The notes beneath the pieces were generated by a model. The model ran no database searches, was not told the DNA's origin, and saw nothing but the letters and a program-made list of their open reading frames with translations. The position numbers and the translations under genes are program-made. From NCBI RefSeq assembly GCF_004339525.1, contig NZ_SMGE01000001.1, positions 5,456,001-5,520,000 on the forward strand: a DNA stretch of 64,000 bases, given 5' to 3'. Numbering within the stretch: the stretch's first letter is position 1; each line of letters opens with the position of its first letter. Source of the stretch: Flavobacterium sp. 90 (GTDB lineage: Bacteria; Bacteroidota; Bacteroidia; Flavobacteriales; Flavobacteriaceae). Of the stretch, positions 8,034-16,467 are shown piece by piece.

Positions 8034-8134
8034 TATTTCTCACTAAGCTTTGCGAACTTTGCGTTTACTAACCACAATCCAAAACAAAAAAACCTTGCGA
8101 GCTTTGCGGTTAAACCAACATTAAATAGAAGTTT

Positions 8135-9352
8135 TTAACTAACCCTTTCATTAGATAAAGCTTTCTTAATCCAAAAACAGCAAAGAGTAGCAAAAACTCC
8201 AATACAAGCCATAAAAAGCCAATTGATTTGATATCCTAAACGAGAAATGATCTCAAAACCAACTTTCGAACTAATAATATGAGCCAGACTAAAACTCATC
8301 GTATAAAGCGCCATATATCGGCCTTCTTGTCCTCGGGGCGCGCGACTTAACGCAAAAGCATTCGAAAAAGGGAAGGTCAGAATTTCGCCAATCGAAATAC
8401 AAATCATGCTTATAACCAAAATTCCTGCCCAGACATTAATTAATAATAGAAAGAAACTTAATGCCATAACAAACGATCCGAGAATTATAATTCTTATTTT
8501 CGGAAATCCTTTTCTTTCCATAAAACCAACTGTTGGCATTTCTAAGGCAAATATCAAAAGTCCGTTTAGAGTCATTAATAATCCGGTTTGAAATTCACTT
8601 AAGCCAAATTTCTCGTTATGATATAAAGGTAGCGTTGTGAAAAGCTGAAAGAAAATCATTGCCGTAACAAAACTCACAAACAAAAAGACCCAAAAGATTT
8701 TATCATGAAATACTGATTTTATTTCGGCTGCGCTTTCGATTTTATCTTCATGAACGACTTTTTTCTTCTCTTTAACTAATAATGCAAATATTGAAATAGA
8801 GATAATACATGACGCACCATCAACCCAGAATAAACCGGAATAACCAATTCCCATAATAATCAAACCTCCTAAAGCCGGTCCTGCAGCAAAGCCAAGATTT
8901 ACCGCCAAACGTACTAAGGTCAATGCTCGAGTTCTATTTTCGGGTTTTGCATAAGCGCCAAGCGAAACAAACATTGCGGGCCTGAACATATCAGCAATTG
9001 TCATTAAGATAAACATAGCGATACAAAGCGCCCAAAATGTCGTAATATATTGTACAAAGAAAAGCGAAACTCCACTTGTGAATAAACTAAAAATCATGAT
9101 TTTATAGAATCCGATTTTGTCTGATAATTTTCCGCCTAACCAGGAACCTAACATCGATCCAAGTCCAAAAGCTACCATTATCCAACCAACTTGATTATAA
9201 GTAAATTGAAGATCTTCTTTTAGATATTTGGACAAAAAAGGAAGTACCATTGTTCCGGCACGATTGATAAAAGTGACAATTGTAAGTATCCAAATTTCTC
9301 TTGAAAATCCTTTAAAGTTGTTGATGTAATGGTTAAAAGCGGTTTTGAGCAT
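8135..9352 (-). CDS. MFS transporter (multidrug-type)
   Basis: 405 residues from MLKTAFNHYI. An upstream in-frame Met at 9448 is less likely because it would place the promoter region and 32 polar residues inside the gene. Twelve hydrophobic helices; motif A is seen as GGKLSDKIGFYK between helices 2 and 3. NRTRALTLVRLAVNLGFAAG and GPALGGLIIMGIGY in the first half are typical of drug-efflux members of the family. Probably a proton-driven exporter or permease; substrate unknown. Divergent from the DUF1684 gene. Confidence 0.88.
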   Translation of the reverse strand: MLKTAFNHYINNFKGFSREIWILTIVTFINRAGTMVLPFLSKYLKEDLQFTYNQVGWIMVAFGLGSMLGSWLGGKLSDKIGFYKIMIFSLFTSGVSLFFVQYITTFWALCIAMFILMTIADMFRPAMFVSLGAYAKPENRTRALTLVRLAVNLGFAAGPALGGLIIMGIGYSGLFWVDGASCIISISIFALLVKEKKKVVHEDKIESAAEIKSVFHDKIFWVFLFVSFVTAMIFFQLFTTLPLYHNEKFGLSEFQTGLLMTLNGLLIFALEMPTVGFMERKGFPKIRIIILGSFVMALSFFLLLINVWAGILVISMICISIGEILTFPFSNAFALSRAPRGQEGRYMALYTMSFSLAHIISSKVGFEIISRLGYQINWLFMACIGVFATLCCFWIKKALSNERVS

Positions 9353-9371
9353 TATAAATAAGTTATTTGCA

Positions 9372-9391
9372 ACAAAGTTAGGAAACTTTGT
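9372..9391. promoter_or_regulatory. Dyad over the MFS gene promoter
   Basis: ACAAAGTT-AGGA-AACTTTGT is a perfect 8-bp inverted repeat. It overlaps a reverse-strand TAACTTTG element (9380-9373) just upstream of the MFS start, so it may be an operator. No TTG element at the right distance was found. Confidence 0.4.
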
Positions 9392-9403
9392 CACGTATAG
9401 TGG

Positions 9404-9434
9404 TTGTCGCATTGTTACTTTTAAACTATTTTTG
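9404..9434 (+). promoter_or_regulatory. Candidate promoter for DUF1684-TatD
   Basis: TTG (9404-9406), 20-bp spacer, TATTTTTG (9427-9434). The start codon is at 9450, so the leader would be very short. Confidence 0.45.
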
Positions 9435-9449
9435 CTGAAAATTTCCAAG

Positions 9450-10049
9450 ATGAAAAATGCGATTGTATTGGCTTTAATATTGGCTTTTAATTTTGGCTTT
9501 AGCCAAAAGAAATTTGACCAGAATGATGCGAAAAAATTTCAGGACAAAATAAACTCAGAATATGCTGACGCTAAGACGAGTCCGTTAATGGCTGAAGATT
9601 TAAAGAACTTTAAAACTTTGGATTTTTTCCCAATTTCTGGTAAATATGCTGTCGTTGCAAAATTTGAAAAAGCAAAAGATGAGAAAGTTTTCGAAATGAA
9701 AACGACAGGAACAAGAACACCAAAATACATTAAATTCGGAACATTATATTTTACTTTAGACGGCGTTGAGTTGAAATTAAATGTTTACCGAAATATTGAA
9801 CTTTCGAAAACAACAGAATATAAAGATCATTTGTTTTTGCCATTCTCAGATTTAACAAGCGGAAAAGAGAGTTATATAGGAGGAAGATATATTGATTTGA
9901 AAATCCCGAAAGGAAACACGATTGCAGTAGATTTTAATGAGGCTTACAATCCATATTGCGCATACAATCATAAATATTCATGTCCGCTTGTTCCTTTAGA
10001 GAATGATTTGAAAGTGGAAATTAAAGCAGGTGTAAAAACGTTTCATTAA
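9450..10049 (+). CDS. Secreted DUF1684 protein
   Basis: 199 residues from MKNAIVLALILAFNFGFSQ, a signal peptide. The frame opens earlier (9345), but that extension would run through the MFS promoter region. DUF1684 signatures are at the C-terminus: GGRYIDLKIPKG, VDFNEAYNPYCAYN and YSCPLVP. The molecular function of the family is not established. Its stop overlaps the next start by one base (TAATG), indicating translational coupling with the TatD gene. Confidence 0.88.
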   Translation: MKNAIVLALILAFNFGFSQKKFDQNDAKKFQDKINSEYADAKTSPLMAEDLKNFKTLDFFPISGKYAVVAKFEKAKDEKVFEMKTTGTRTPKYIKFGTLYFTLDGVELKLNVYRNIELSKTTEYKDHLFLPFSDLTSGKESYIGGRYIDLKIPKGNTIAVDFNEAYNPYCAYNHKYSCPLVPLENDLKVEIKAGVKTFH

Positions 10050-10696
10050 TGGAATTTTTCAATTTTCATACACATCAATTTACAAATCAACCTAATATTT
10101 TAGAATTGGTCAATCAATATCCGCAAGAATTTGATGCTACAATTCCATTTTATTCGATTGGAATTCATCCTTGGTACATTAAGGAAGATCAAATTGATGC
10201 CGAATTGAAAATTATTGAAGAAAAATTACAAATGAAAAATTGTCTTGCAATTGGAGAATGTGGTGTAGACAAACGAATCGAAGTTCCGCTAGAACAACAA
10301 ATTTTAGTTTTTGAAAAACAATTGGCTTTGGCCGAAAAATATAAAAAACCTGTTGTAATTCATTGCGTTGCGGCTTTTCAGGAAGTGATTGCAATTAAAA
10401 AGAAGCTGAAAATTTCGGTTCCGATGATTATTCATGGTTTTTCTAAGAATAGTCAAATTGCGGAACAGCTTATCAAAGCAGGATTTTATATTTCGTTTGG
10501 AAAATATTTACTTAGAAATCCGGAATTAAAATCGGTGTTTCTGAATGTAACAAATGATCGGTTTTTTCTGGAAACAGATACAATTGAAGAAGGAATTAGT
10601 CAGGTTTATGATTTAGCATCAGAATATAAAAATATAACAATCAAAGAATTGCAAGAGATTATCTCAAGTAATTTTGCATCAGTATTTGAAAAGTAA
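10049..10696 (+). CDS. TatD-family metal-dependent hydrolase
   Basis: 215 residues, shorter than the usual 250-260. TatD enzymes are TIM-barrel metal-dependent nucleases. Metal-site motifs visible: FNFHTHQ near the start, IGECGVDK (about 68), VIHCVAAF (about 110), and FLETDT (about 171). The short length comes mainly from trimmed loops; the metal ligands are present. Coupled to DUF1684 upstream and followed by tcdA. Confidence 0.88.
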   Translation: MEFFNFHTHQFTNQPNILELVNQYPQEFDATIPFYSIGIHPWYIKEDQIDAELKIIEEKLQMKNCLAIGECGVDKRIEVPLEQQILVFEKQLALAEKYKKPVVIHCVAAFQEVIAIKKKLKISVPMIIHGFSKNSQIAEQLIKAGFYISFGKYLLRNPELKSVFLNVTNDRFFLETDTIEEGISQVYDLASEYKNITIKELQEIISSNFASVFEK

Positions 10697-10812
10697 TTTG
10701 TAAAAGGTGAGAGGTAAAATGATTTCGCTCAGTCTTATCGGCAGTGAAACCTGAAACTTTAAACCTGAAACAAAAAAAGTAAAAAAACAAACAAAAGAAA
10801 CAAAATTAAGAT

Positions 10813-11529
10813 ATGGCAGAGTGGACAGAAAGAGCCGAGCTTTTATTTACTAAAGAAGGATTGCAAAACCTACAGAACTCAAATGTTTTGGTTGTAGGTT
10901 TGGGTGGAGTTGGATCATTTGCAGCAGAATTTTTGGCTAGAGCCGGAGTAGGAAGCATGACAATTGTAGATGGAGATGTGGTAGATATCACAAATATTAA
11001 CAGACAATTACCGGCTTTACATTCGACTGTTGGTCAGCCAAAAATCACAATTGTTGGAGATCGTTTAATGGATATTAATCCGGAATTGAAATTAACTCGT
11101 GTTCAGGAATTTTTATCTCCTGAAAGAGCTTTTGAAATCGTTTCTCCAGAGTTTGATTATGTTTTGGATTGTATTGACAGTATTACTCCAAAATTAAATT
11201 TGATTATCGCTGCAAAACGAAAAAGAGTAAAAATCATAAGCAGCATGGGCGCTGGGGGAAAAATGTTAGCTTCAAAAGTGAAAGTGACGGATATTTCTAA
11301 AACGATAAATTGTTATTTTTCTAAAACCATCAGAAAACGTCTGAAAGTTGAAAAAATCAACAAGTTAAAAGTAGTTTTCTCTTCTGAAATTCAAGATGAA
11401 AAAAGCTTGAAATTGACAGATGGTAAAAACTTCAAAAAATCATTCTACGGAACCAACAGTTATATGCCGGGATTATTTGGTCTTCATGTTGCCGAAACAG
11501 TGATTAGACATTTACTTGCTAAAGAATAG
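10813..11529 (+). CDS. tcdA: tRNA threonylcarbamoyladenosine dehydratase (TcdA/CsdL, ThiF family)
   Basis: 238 residues. TcdA uses ATP to cyclise t6A37 in tRNA to ct6A. The E1-like nucleotide fold shows VVGLGGVGSFAAEFLARAG (about 26-44), the aspartate region VDGDVVDITNINRQ, and VLDCIDSITPK (about 116). MAEWTERAELLFTKEGLQNL at the start is characteristic of TcdA rather than ThiF or MoeB. Slightly shorter than the E. coli enzyme. Follows the TatD gene by 116 bp. Confidence 0.9.
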   Translation: MAEWTERAELLFTKEGLQNLQNSNVLVVGLGGVGSFAAEFLARAGVGSMTIVDGDVVDITNINRQLPALHSTVGQPKITIVGDRLMDINPELKLTRVQEFLSPERAFEIVSPEFDYVLDCIDSITPKLNLIIAAKRKRVKIISSMGAGGKMLASKVKVTDISKTINCYFSKTIRKRLKVEKINKLKVVFSSEIQDEKSLKLTDGKNFKKSFYGTNSYMPGLFGLHVAETVIRHLLAKE

Positions 11530-11770
11530 TTTCTAAGGTTCTAAGGTTCTGGGATGCTAAGTTACTAAGCTTGCAACTGAAAATCGTAGAATTTTAGAGC
11601 CTTGAAAAAGTGTTTCAAGTTCTGGACATACGTGAACTTTGTCAAAGTTTTCGCAAGTCAAAGAACCCAAAATAAAAAACGAAATTACCACAAAACAAAA
11701 GACGCTAAATTATACGTTCCAATAAGAAAATCTTAGAACCTTAGCATCTCAGAACCTTAGTACCTTAAAA
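11530..11770. repeat. Intergenic inverted repeat of GGTTCTAAGG-type words
   Basis: CTAAGGTTCTAAGGTTCTGG at 11533 is mirrored by AGAACCTTAGCATCTCAGAA near 11736, flanking about 160 bases without a gene. Related word repeats occur at 33105, 44303 and 48650. Confidence 0.55.
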
Positions 11771-11774
11771 AAAA

Positions 11775-12437
11775 ATGATTAAAACAGTAATTTTTGACAT
11801 GGATGGTGTAATTGTAGACACTGAACCAGTTCACCGTTATGCTTATTACAAACAATTTTCGGAATTAAATATTAGCGTAGGTGAGGAGATGTATACTTCT
11901 TTTACGGGATTTTCGACTCGCAACACATTTCAGGCTTTGAAGGGATTTTTTCCGACTATTGAGCATGAAGTTGAAGATTTGATTCAGAGAAAGAGAACCA
12001 TTTTTAATGATGCGTTTGACACGAAAGAAGATTTGTATTTATTAGAAGGCGTCCAGGATTTGATTAAAGATTTATTCGCTAACGGAATACAATTGATTTT
12101 AGCTTCTTCGGCTTCAAAAGTTACGATTGAGCGTGTTTTTACAAGATTCAATTTGCACCAATATTTTACGGATATCGTGAGCGGTGAAGATTTTCCGCAA
12201 TCAAAACCAAATCCGGCGATTTTTATACATGCGGCTTCATTGTCAAAAGCACCAAAAGAAAATTGTATTATAATAGAAGACAGCACAAACGGCGTAAAAG
12301 CGGCAAAAGCAGCAGGGATTTATTGTGTAGGTTATAATAGTCTTCATTCTAAATTGCAAGATCTGTCTGATGCTGATTTAATTATTAATCATTTTAACGA
12401 ATTAAACGCGCAAAAAATATCACAATTAGGAGCTTGA
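11775..12437 (+). CDS. HAD-superfamily phosphatase / beta-phosphoglucomutase-like
   Basis: 220 residues, the normal length for subfamily IA. Motif I FDMDGVIVDTEP (8-19) carries the nucleophile Asp and the general acid Asp. Motif II is LASSAS (about 112), motif III includes SKPNPAIF (about 141), and motif IV is IIEDSTNGVKAAKAAG (about 168). The helical cap lies between motifs I and II. Likely a sugar-phosphate phosphatase or mutase; the DMDGVIVDTEP form and length favour the beta-phosphoglucomutase/YniC-like group, but the substrate is not certain. Confidence 0.88.
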   Translation: MIKTVIFDMDGVIVDTEPVHRYAYYKQFSELNISVGEEMYTSFTGFSTRNTFQALKGFFPTIEHEVEDLIQRKRTIFNDAFDTKEDLYLLEGVQDLIKDLFANGIQLILASSASKVTIERVFTRFNLHQYFTDIVSGEDFPQSKPNPAIFIHAASLSKAPKENCIIIEDSTNGVKAAKAAGIYCVGYNSLHSKLQDLSDADLIINHFNELNAQKISQLGA

Positions 12438-12456
12438 ATTATATAAAATTTAACAT

Positions 12457-12484
12457 TTGTTACCTAATTGAATTTGTAAATTTG
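12457..12484 (+). promoter_or_regulatory. Promoter of the DUF2911 gene
   Basis: TTG (12457-12459), 17-bp spacer, TAAATTTG (12477-12484), 21 bases before the ATG. Full consensus match. Confidence 0.75.
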
Positions 12485-12504
12485 AACAAACAAAATAAAC
12501 TCAC

Positions 12505-13347
12505 ATGAAAAAACTACTTATTGCATTAGCCATTATTTTGGCTCCTTTTGCTACAGAAGCACAAATAAAAACCCCACAAGCGAGTCCGAAAGGCTATATT
12601 AAGCAAACAGTTGGTTTGACTGATGTTGAAGTTACCTATTCAAGACCAGGAGCCAGAGGTAGAGCAGTTTTTGGAAATTTAGTTCCGTTTGGTAAATTAT
12701 GGAGAACTGGAGCTAATGAAAACACAATCATCAATTTTAGCGATGATGTTGTGATTGATGGTAAGACTTTGAAAAAAGGAAAATATGCAATTTATACGAT
12801 TCCTAAAATCGAAAGCTGGGAAGTTATTTTTTACCTTTCTACAGACAATTGGGGATTGCCAGAAAACTGGAGCGATGCATATGTTGCTTTAAGAACTACT
12901 GTAAAAGAGAACGCATTACCAACTCCCGTTGAGACTTTTACAATTGGAATCAATGGTTTAGATCCAAACTTTGGATATTTAGAAATGGCTTGGGAAAACT
13001 CTCATGTTGCTTTAAAATTTGAAGTTCCAACTGCAAAAACTGCTACAGCAAGTATCGAAAAAGCATTGGCTGGACCAACTTCAAATGATTATTTTGCTGC
13101 AGCTCAATATTTATTTCAATCTAACGGAAGTATCGAAAACGCAAGAAATTATGTAGATAAATCTTTAGATATGAGCACTGAAAAACCTTATTTCATCTTA
13201 AGATTAAAAGCTCAAATTCAAGCAAAACAAGGCGATAAAAAAGGAGCTGTTGAAACTGCAAAAGCTTCACTTGCCGCTGCAGAAGCTGCAAACAATCAAG
13301 ATTACGTAAAACTAAATAAAGATAGTATTGCTGAATGGAGCAGATAA
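12505..13347 (+). CDS. Secreted DUF2911 protein with TPR-like tail
   Basis: 280 residues. Signal peptide 1-20 (MKKLLIALAIILAPFATEAQ). DUF2911 domain about 25-165, with the conserved VTYSRPGARGRAVFG, GKLWRTGANENT and KKGKYAIYTIP stretches. A helical, TPR-like C-terminal part follows (about 185-275). The family is widespread in Bacteroidota and its function is unknown; export to the periplasm is predicted. Monocistronic, with its own promoter and terminator. Confidence 0.9.
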   Translation: MKKLLIALAIILAPFATEAQIKTPQASPKGYIKQTVGLTDVEVTYSRPGARGRAVFGNLVPFGKLWRTGANENTIINFSDDVVIDGKTLKKGKYAIYTIPKIESWEVIFYLSTDNWGLPENWSDAYVALRTTVKENALPTPVETFTIGINGLDPNFGYLEMAWENSHVALKFEVPTAKTATASIEKALAGPTSNDYFAAAQYLFQSNGSIENARNYVDKSLDMSTEKPYFILRLKAQIQAKQGDKKGAVETAKASLAAAEAANNQDYVKLNKDSIAEWSR

Positions 13348-13382
13348 TGATTCTTATTAGAATTATTAAATTCGAAAATTTT

Positions 13383-13428
13383 AAAAAATCCAAATTCCAA
13401 TTAATATTGGGATTTGGATTTTTTTTTG
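13383..13428 (+). terminator. Hairpin terminator after the DUF2911 gene
   Basis: AAATCCAAATTCCAAT pairs with ATTGGGATTTGGATTT, followed by a T run. Second member of the CCAAATTCCAA hairpin family. Confidence 0.85.
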
Positions 13429-13438
13429 TTTAGCACAT

Positions 13439-13552
13439 TTTTGTCATCTCGACAGAGGAGAAATCGCACGAGGAACTCCGCAATAAAAAGCGTCAATCTT
13501 TGTGGAATTTCTTGTGTGATTTCTCCCTTCGTTCGAAATGACAATATTGAGA
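13439..13552. repeat. Dispersed inverted repeat of the TTGTCATTTCGA type
   Basis: TTGTCATCTCGACAGAGGAG at the left end pairs with CTTCGTTCGAAATGACAA at the right, and GAGAAATC with GATTTCTC inside. Looks like a small non-autonomous or structural intergenic repeat of the kind found in many copies in Bacteroidota. Confidence 0.65.
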
Positions 13553-13577
13553 TTAACTTTTCTTTTTAATAATATAG

Positions 13578-13591
13578 ACAGACTTGTCTGT
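13578..13591. promoter_or_regulatory. Palindrome, probable TetR-family operator
   Basis: ACAGAC-TT-GTCTGT is a perfect 6+6 dyad, 49 bp upstream of the TetR start. A TACATTTG element (13611-13618) follows, so the dyad covers the expected upstream promoter element. Autoregulation is inferred. Confidence 0.6.
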
Positions 13592-13639
13592 TTTTTATTG
13601 TTTTAATTCATACATTTGTATTCATAATTCATCATACAA

Positions 13640-14164
13640 ATGCAACCGAAAGAAAGAATCTTAGATACAGTTTCCGTTTTATTCCACAAACAGGGATATA
13701 ATGCGACAGGTATAAATCAGATTATTGAAGAGGCTAAAGTGGCGAAAGCTAGTTTTTATCAGCACTTTAAATCTAAAGAAGACTTATGTGCGGCTTTTTT
13801 GAATCAGCGTCATGATTATTGGTTTGAGCAATTGGAGAAATTCGTTTCAGATGAAAAGGAATCAAAACGACGAGTTATAGCTTCATTTGATTTTTTGATT
13901 TTTATGAATCAGAAAGAAAATTTTAGAGGTTGCAGCTTTTTAAATATACTTTCTGAAATTCCTTCTGATAATGTAAAAATCCTAAGTGTCATTCAAAGTC
14001 ATAAATCAGATTTAAGAAATTATTTCAAAATTATTACTGAAAACGAACTAATTGCAGATCACGTTTATTTACTTTTTGAAAGCTGTATTATCGAAAGTCA
14101 GTTGTTTAAATCAAACAATCTTATCGAACAATCTAAAAAAATCATTCAAACTTTAAATTTATAA
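13640..14164 (+). CDS. TetR/AcrR-family transcriptional regulator
   Basis: 174 residues. N-terminal helix-turn-helix (about 5-50) with [20 protein letters not shown] and [15 protein letters not shown], the classic TetR recognition region. The C-terminal ligand/dimer domain is rather short. It is followed 2 bp later by a DUF1348 gene, which it probably regulates, and preceded by a palindrome that is a likely binding site. Confidence 0.93.
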   Translation: MQPKERILDTVSVLFHKQGYNATGINQIIEEAKVAKASFYQHFKSKEDLCAAFLNQRHDYWFEQLEKFVSDEKESKRRVIASFDFLIFMNQKENFRGCSFLNILSEIPSDNVKILSVIQSHKSDLRNYFKIITENELIADHVYLLFESCIIESQLFKSNNLIEQSKKIIQTLNL

Positions 14165-14166
14165 AA

Positions 14167-14580
14167 ATGGAACAGAAATTACCATTGCCACCTTTCACTT
14201 ATGAAACGGCATTAGAAAAAATTCAATTAGCAGAAGACGCATGGAACAGCCAGGATCCAGAGAGAGTTTCAAAAGCTTATACCGTAGACAGCGAATGGCG
14301 AAACAGAGATCAATTCGTAAATGGAAGAGAAGAAATCGTTCGTTTTCTGGCTAAAAAGTGGGAAAAAGAGAAAAATTACAAGCTGAAAAAAGAATATTGG
14401 GCTCATACCGAAAACAGAATCGCAGTAAGATTTGAATATGAATATCAAAATGCCGAAGGAGATTGGTTCAGAGCTTACGGAAACGAAAACTGGGAATTTG
14501 ACGCAAACGGTTTAATGCAAAAAAGATTTGCCAGTATAAACGATCTCGCAATTAGGGAAGAAGACAGAAAATTGAAATAA
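14167..14580 (+). CDS. DUF1348 / SnoaL-like (NTF2-fold) protein
   Basis: 137 residues, full family length. Matches the DUF1348 pattern: [38 protein letters not shown] and [19 protein letters not shown]. These are cone-shaped NTF2-like folds of unknown catalytic role, often next to TetR regulators. In operon with the TetR gene. It ends exactly where the next gene, on the opposite strand, ends (14580/14581), with no terminator between. Confidence 0.9.
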   Translation: MEQKLPLPPFTYETALEKIQLAEDAWNSQDPERVSKAYTVDSEWRNRDQFVNGREEIVRFLAKKWEKEKNYKLKKEYWAHTENRIAVRFEYEYQNAEGDWFRAYGNENWEFDANGLMQKRFASINDLAIREEDRKLK

Positions 14581-15210
14581 TTAGTTTAGACTTGGCGGTT
14601 CCGGTATTTTGATATTTCGTTTAATTTTTTTTACGATTAAGAGATAAAAAGTAATTCCGCCCAGAATTATGAGTAAAGCAATTTGCAATTGTCCCAGACT
14701 ATTATTTTTATTATACATTGCATTAGCGCTTGCCAATTTTGCTTTTCCTTCCTGAATCTGTATTTGCGATAAAGATTCTAATGTCGTTAAGGCTTCCTGG
14801 CTCAAAGCGCTAATTTTACCCCAGTTTTTGCTTGCAAGATGATTGTTTATTTCTTTGCAAACAATCAAAAAAGTATCAAAATGCTGCTTTTCTTTATTCG
14901 TCAAAACCGTTTTAGAATACAAATCATCAATATTATGAATGATGTCAAGTGTATGAATAATTTCGTTTTTTTTAGTTGTATCACTTAGATCTAGTTTTTC
15001 GGCTTCGGCTTTTATAAAATGAAGTTCTTTAGAATATTGAAAGATATAATGCGCGACAACCAATCGATCATTAAAAATGGCATTAATATTTTCGTTTACG
15101 TTTTTTGAATTCCGAAGCGTATTAAAATTTCCCAATAAAATAATAAGCATGACAACAAGCAAAATATAAGCAGCCTTGGTTTTATTGCTGTATTTTTTTA
15201 AATCTTTCAT
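14581..15210 (-). CDS. Stand-alone four-helix-bundle (MCP-type) membrane sensor domain
   Basis: 209 residues: short basic N-terminus, membrane helix (about 12-30), helical extracytoplasmic region of about 140 residues, second membrane helix (about 175-195) and a short basic tail. This is the layout of the 4HB ligand-binding region of methyl-accepting chemotaxis proteins and sensor kinases, but the protein stops just after the second helix with no HAMP, kinase or signalling part. It may act through a partner. First gene of the leftward array from 20.75 kb as seen from this side. Confidence 0.7.
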   Translation of the reverse strand: MKDLKKYSNKTKAAYILLVVMLIILLGNFNTLRNSKNVNENINAIFNDRLVVAHYIFQYSKELHFIKAEAEKLDLSDTTKKNEIIHTLDIIHNIDDLYSKTVLTNKEKQHFDTFLIVCKEINNHLASKNWGKISALSQEALTTLESLSQIQIQEGKAKLASANAMYNKNNSLGQLQIALLIILGGITFYLLIVKKIKRNIKIPEPPSLN

Positions 15211-15263
15211 AATGTGGTATTTTAATTGATTAAGAAAGCTGATTTATAAGATCTATTTTGCTT

Positions 15264-15893
15264 TTATTTTGCGAGTATTCCAATATTTAGTGTCTTTTCA
15301 ATATTTTTTATGGAAGCAATTGGCGCGATTTTTATGGTTTTCTTTCCTTTTTGAACATAAAAATAATAAATGCTATTGGTACTAATAAGGTAAATTTGCT
15401 CAGATTCACCACTATTATAATTTAAAGTATAATTATATTTTACTTTGTTTTCTCTAATACGATGTATAGTATCATAGCCACCAGCAAATCCAGTTCCTAT
15501 GAAAAATGATAATAAAATGACAGCAAACATTTTGAAAGAAGCAAAAAGGTAATGATTTTTAAGTTCTTCTTCTGAGAATTCTTTTGTAGATTTTAATTCA
15601 AACACTTTTTGAAGTGTCTTATTGTTCTTGTATTTTTGGAAGATTTGCGGCAAATAATAATGAAACGCAAAAAGGGATATTATAAATAGTAGTGTTATAG
15701 GATTTGAAGTAAACTCAGCAATTGGACTAATCAAAATATCCATGATTGTGGAGTATTTCAGGATATTTATTCCTAATTGATAATAAAAGATGCTCTCTTT
15801 GAGTATTCCTAATATTACAAGATAAATGTAACCTAGCGGAAGTAGTTTTTGTAGTTCCTCTGAATATTTCATTAAATGGTTTGTTTTTGGCAA
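15264..15893 (-). CDS. Uncharacterised membrane protein
   Basis: 209 residues; family not recognised. Hydrophobic segments at about 15-38, 58-80 and 115-137 suggest three membrane helices, with a charged stretch (about 88-112) between the second and third. A beta-rich extracytoplasmic C-terminus follows the third (GYDTIHRIRENKVKYNYTLN onward). No catalytic motif seen. It lies in the array of unrelated small genes read leftwards; gap 46 bp to the previous gene in the array. Confidence 0.6.
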   Translation of the reverse strand: MPKTNHLMKYSEELQKLLPLGYIYLVILGILKESIFYYQLGINILKYSTIMDILISPIAEFTSNPITLLFIISLFAFHYYLPQIFQKYKNNKTLQKVFELKSTKEFSEEELKNHYLFASFKMFAVILLSFFIGTGFAGGYDTIHRIRENKVKYNYTLNYNSGESEQIYLISTNSIYYFYVQKGKKTIKIAPIASIKNIEKTLNIGILAK

Positions 15894-15938
15894 CTACTAA
15901 AATAGTACTTTTTTATTACAAATATTCAATAAAGGAAT

Positions 15939-16442
15939 CTATATGTTTTTAATAAATTTGCCATTTTCAAAAAGACATTCTTTCTTTTCTCCGTTTTTAT
16001 CGATTGAAAAAAGCGTTCCATTTTTTTTATTATTATTATTGTAAGGACAACTGTAAATTAAAACTCCATCTTTCAATTCTTCTTCGAGTTTTTTATTTCC
16101 GTTTTTTTCGTAATAAGTTGTCGACATTATTTTGTGGTCAAAATACCTAACTTTCTTTTTAATTTGAGAGCTTTTCTCATAGTAATAATCTTCATCCAAA
16201 ACTATGACTTCTTTTCCATTAGCATAAACAGAGGTTTTGTATAAAATTCCATCAACAAATTCAATTTCAGAAACTAAATGAGTTTTGTGCTTAAAGTTTT
16301 GAACTTTACCCGTAAAAAGTTTATTGTCTTGTAATTTATACACTAAACTGTCTTTTGTATAAATATCATTTTTAGTTAATATTTCCTGAGAATAAATGTT
16401 CAAACTGAATACTGTAAGCAGCAACCAAAGATATTTTTTCAT
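15939..16442 (-). CDS. Secreted MORN/YwqK-like repeat protein
   Basis: 167 residues. Signal peptide 1-18 (MKKYLWLLLTVFSLNIYS). The rest is beta-rich with MORN-like hairpins such as YYEKNGNKKLEEELKDG and IDKNGEKKECLFENGKF, the pattern databases often label YwqK-family antitoxin. That label should not be read as proof of a toxin-antitoxin pair: no toxin is adjacent. Part of the array of accessory genes. Confidence 0.6.
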   Translation of the reverse strand: MKKYLWLLLTVFSLNIYSQEILTKNDIYTKDSLVYKLQDNKLFTGKVQNFKHKTHLVSEIEFVDGILYKTSVYANGKEVIVLDEDYYYEKSSQIKKKVRYFDHKIMSTTYYEKNGNKKLEEELKDGVLIYSCPYNNNNKKNGTLFSIDKNGEKKECLFENGKFIKNI

Positions 16443-16467
16443 TTGTAATTTATTTAATGGATTATAA

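Larger units (their letters stand above)
7550..8134. other. Non-coding block made of nested inverted repeats
   Basis: No plausible gene on either strand. The block holds an inverted pair of about 44-bp repeats (7672 and 7988). It also holds degenerate elements built on GCGAACTTTGCG/CGCAAAG words at about 7750-7890 and 8041-8115; TTAACCGCAAAG near 7752 is answered by CTTTGCGGTTAA near 8110. These resemble dispersed intergenic repeats seen through Flavobacterium genomes. Confidence 0.6.

Noticed and set aside
15939..16442. Toxin-antitoxin pair based on the YwqK-like label
   Set aside because: The MORN-like protein is secreted and no toxin-like partner is adjacent.
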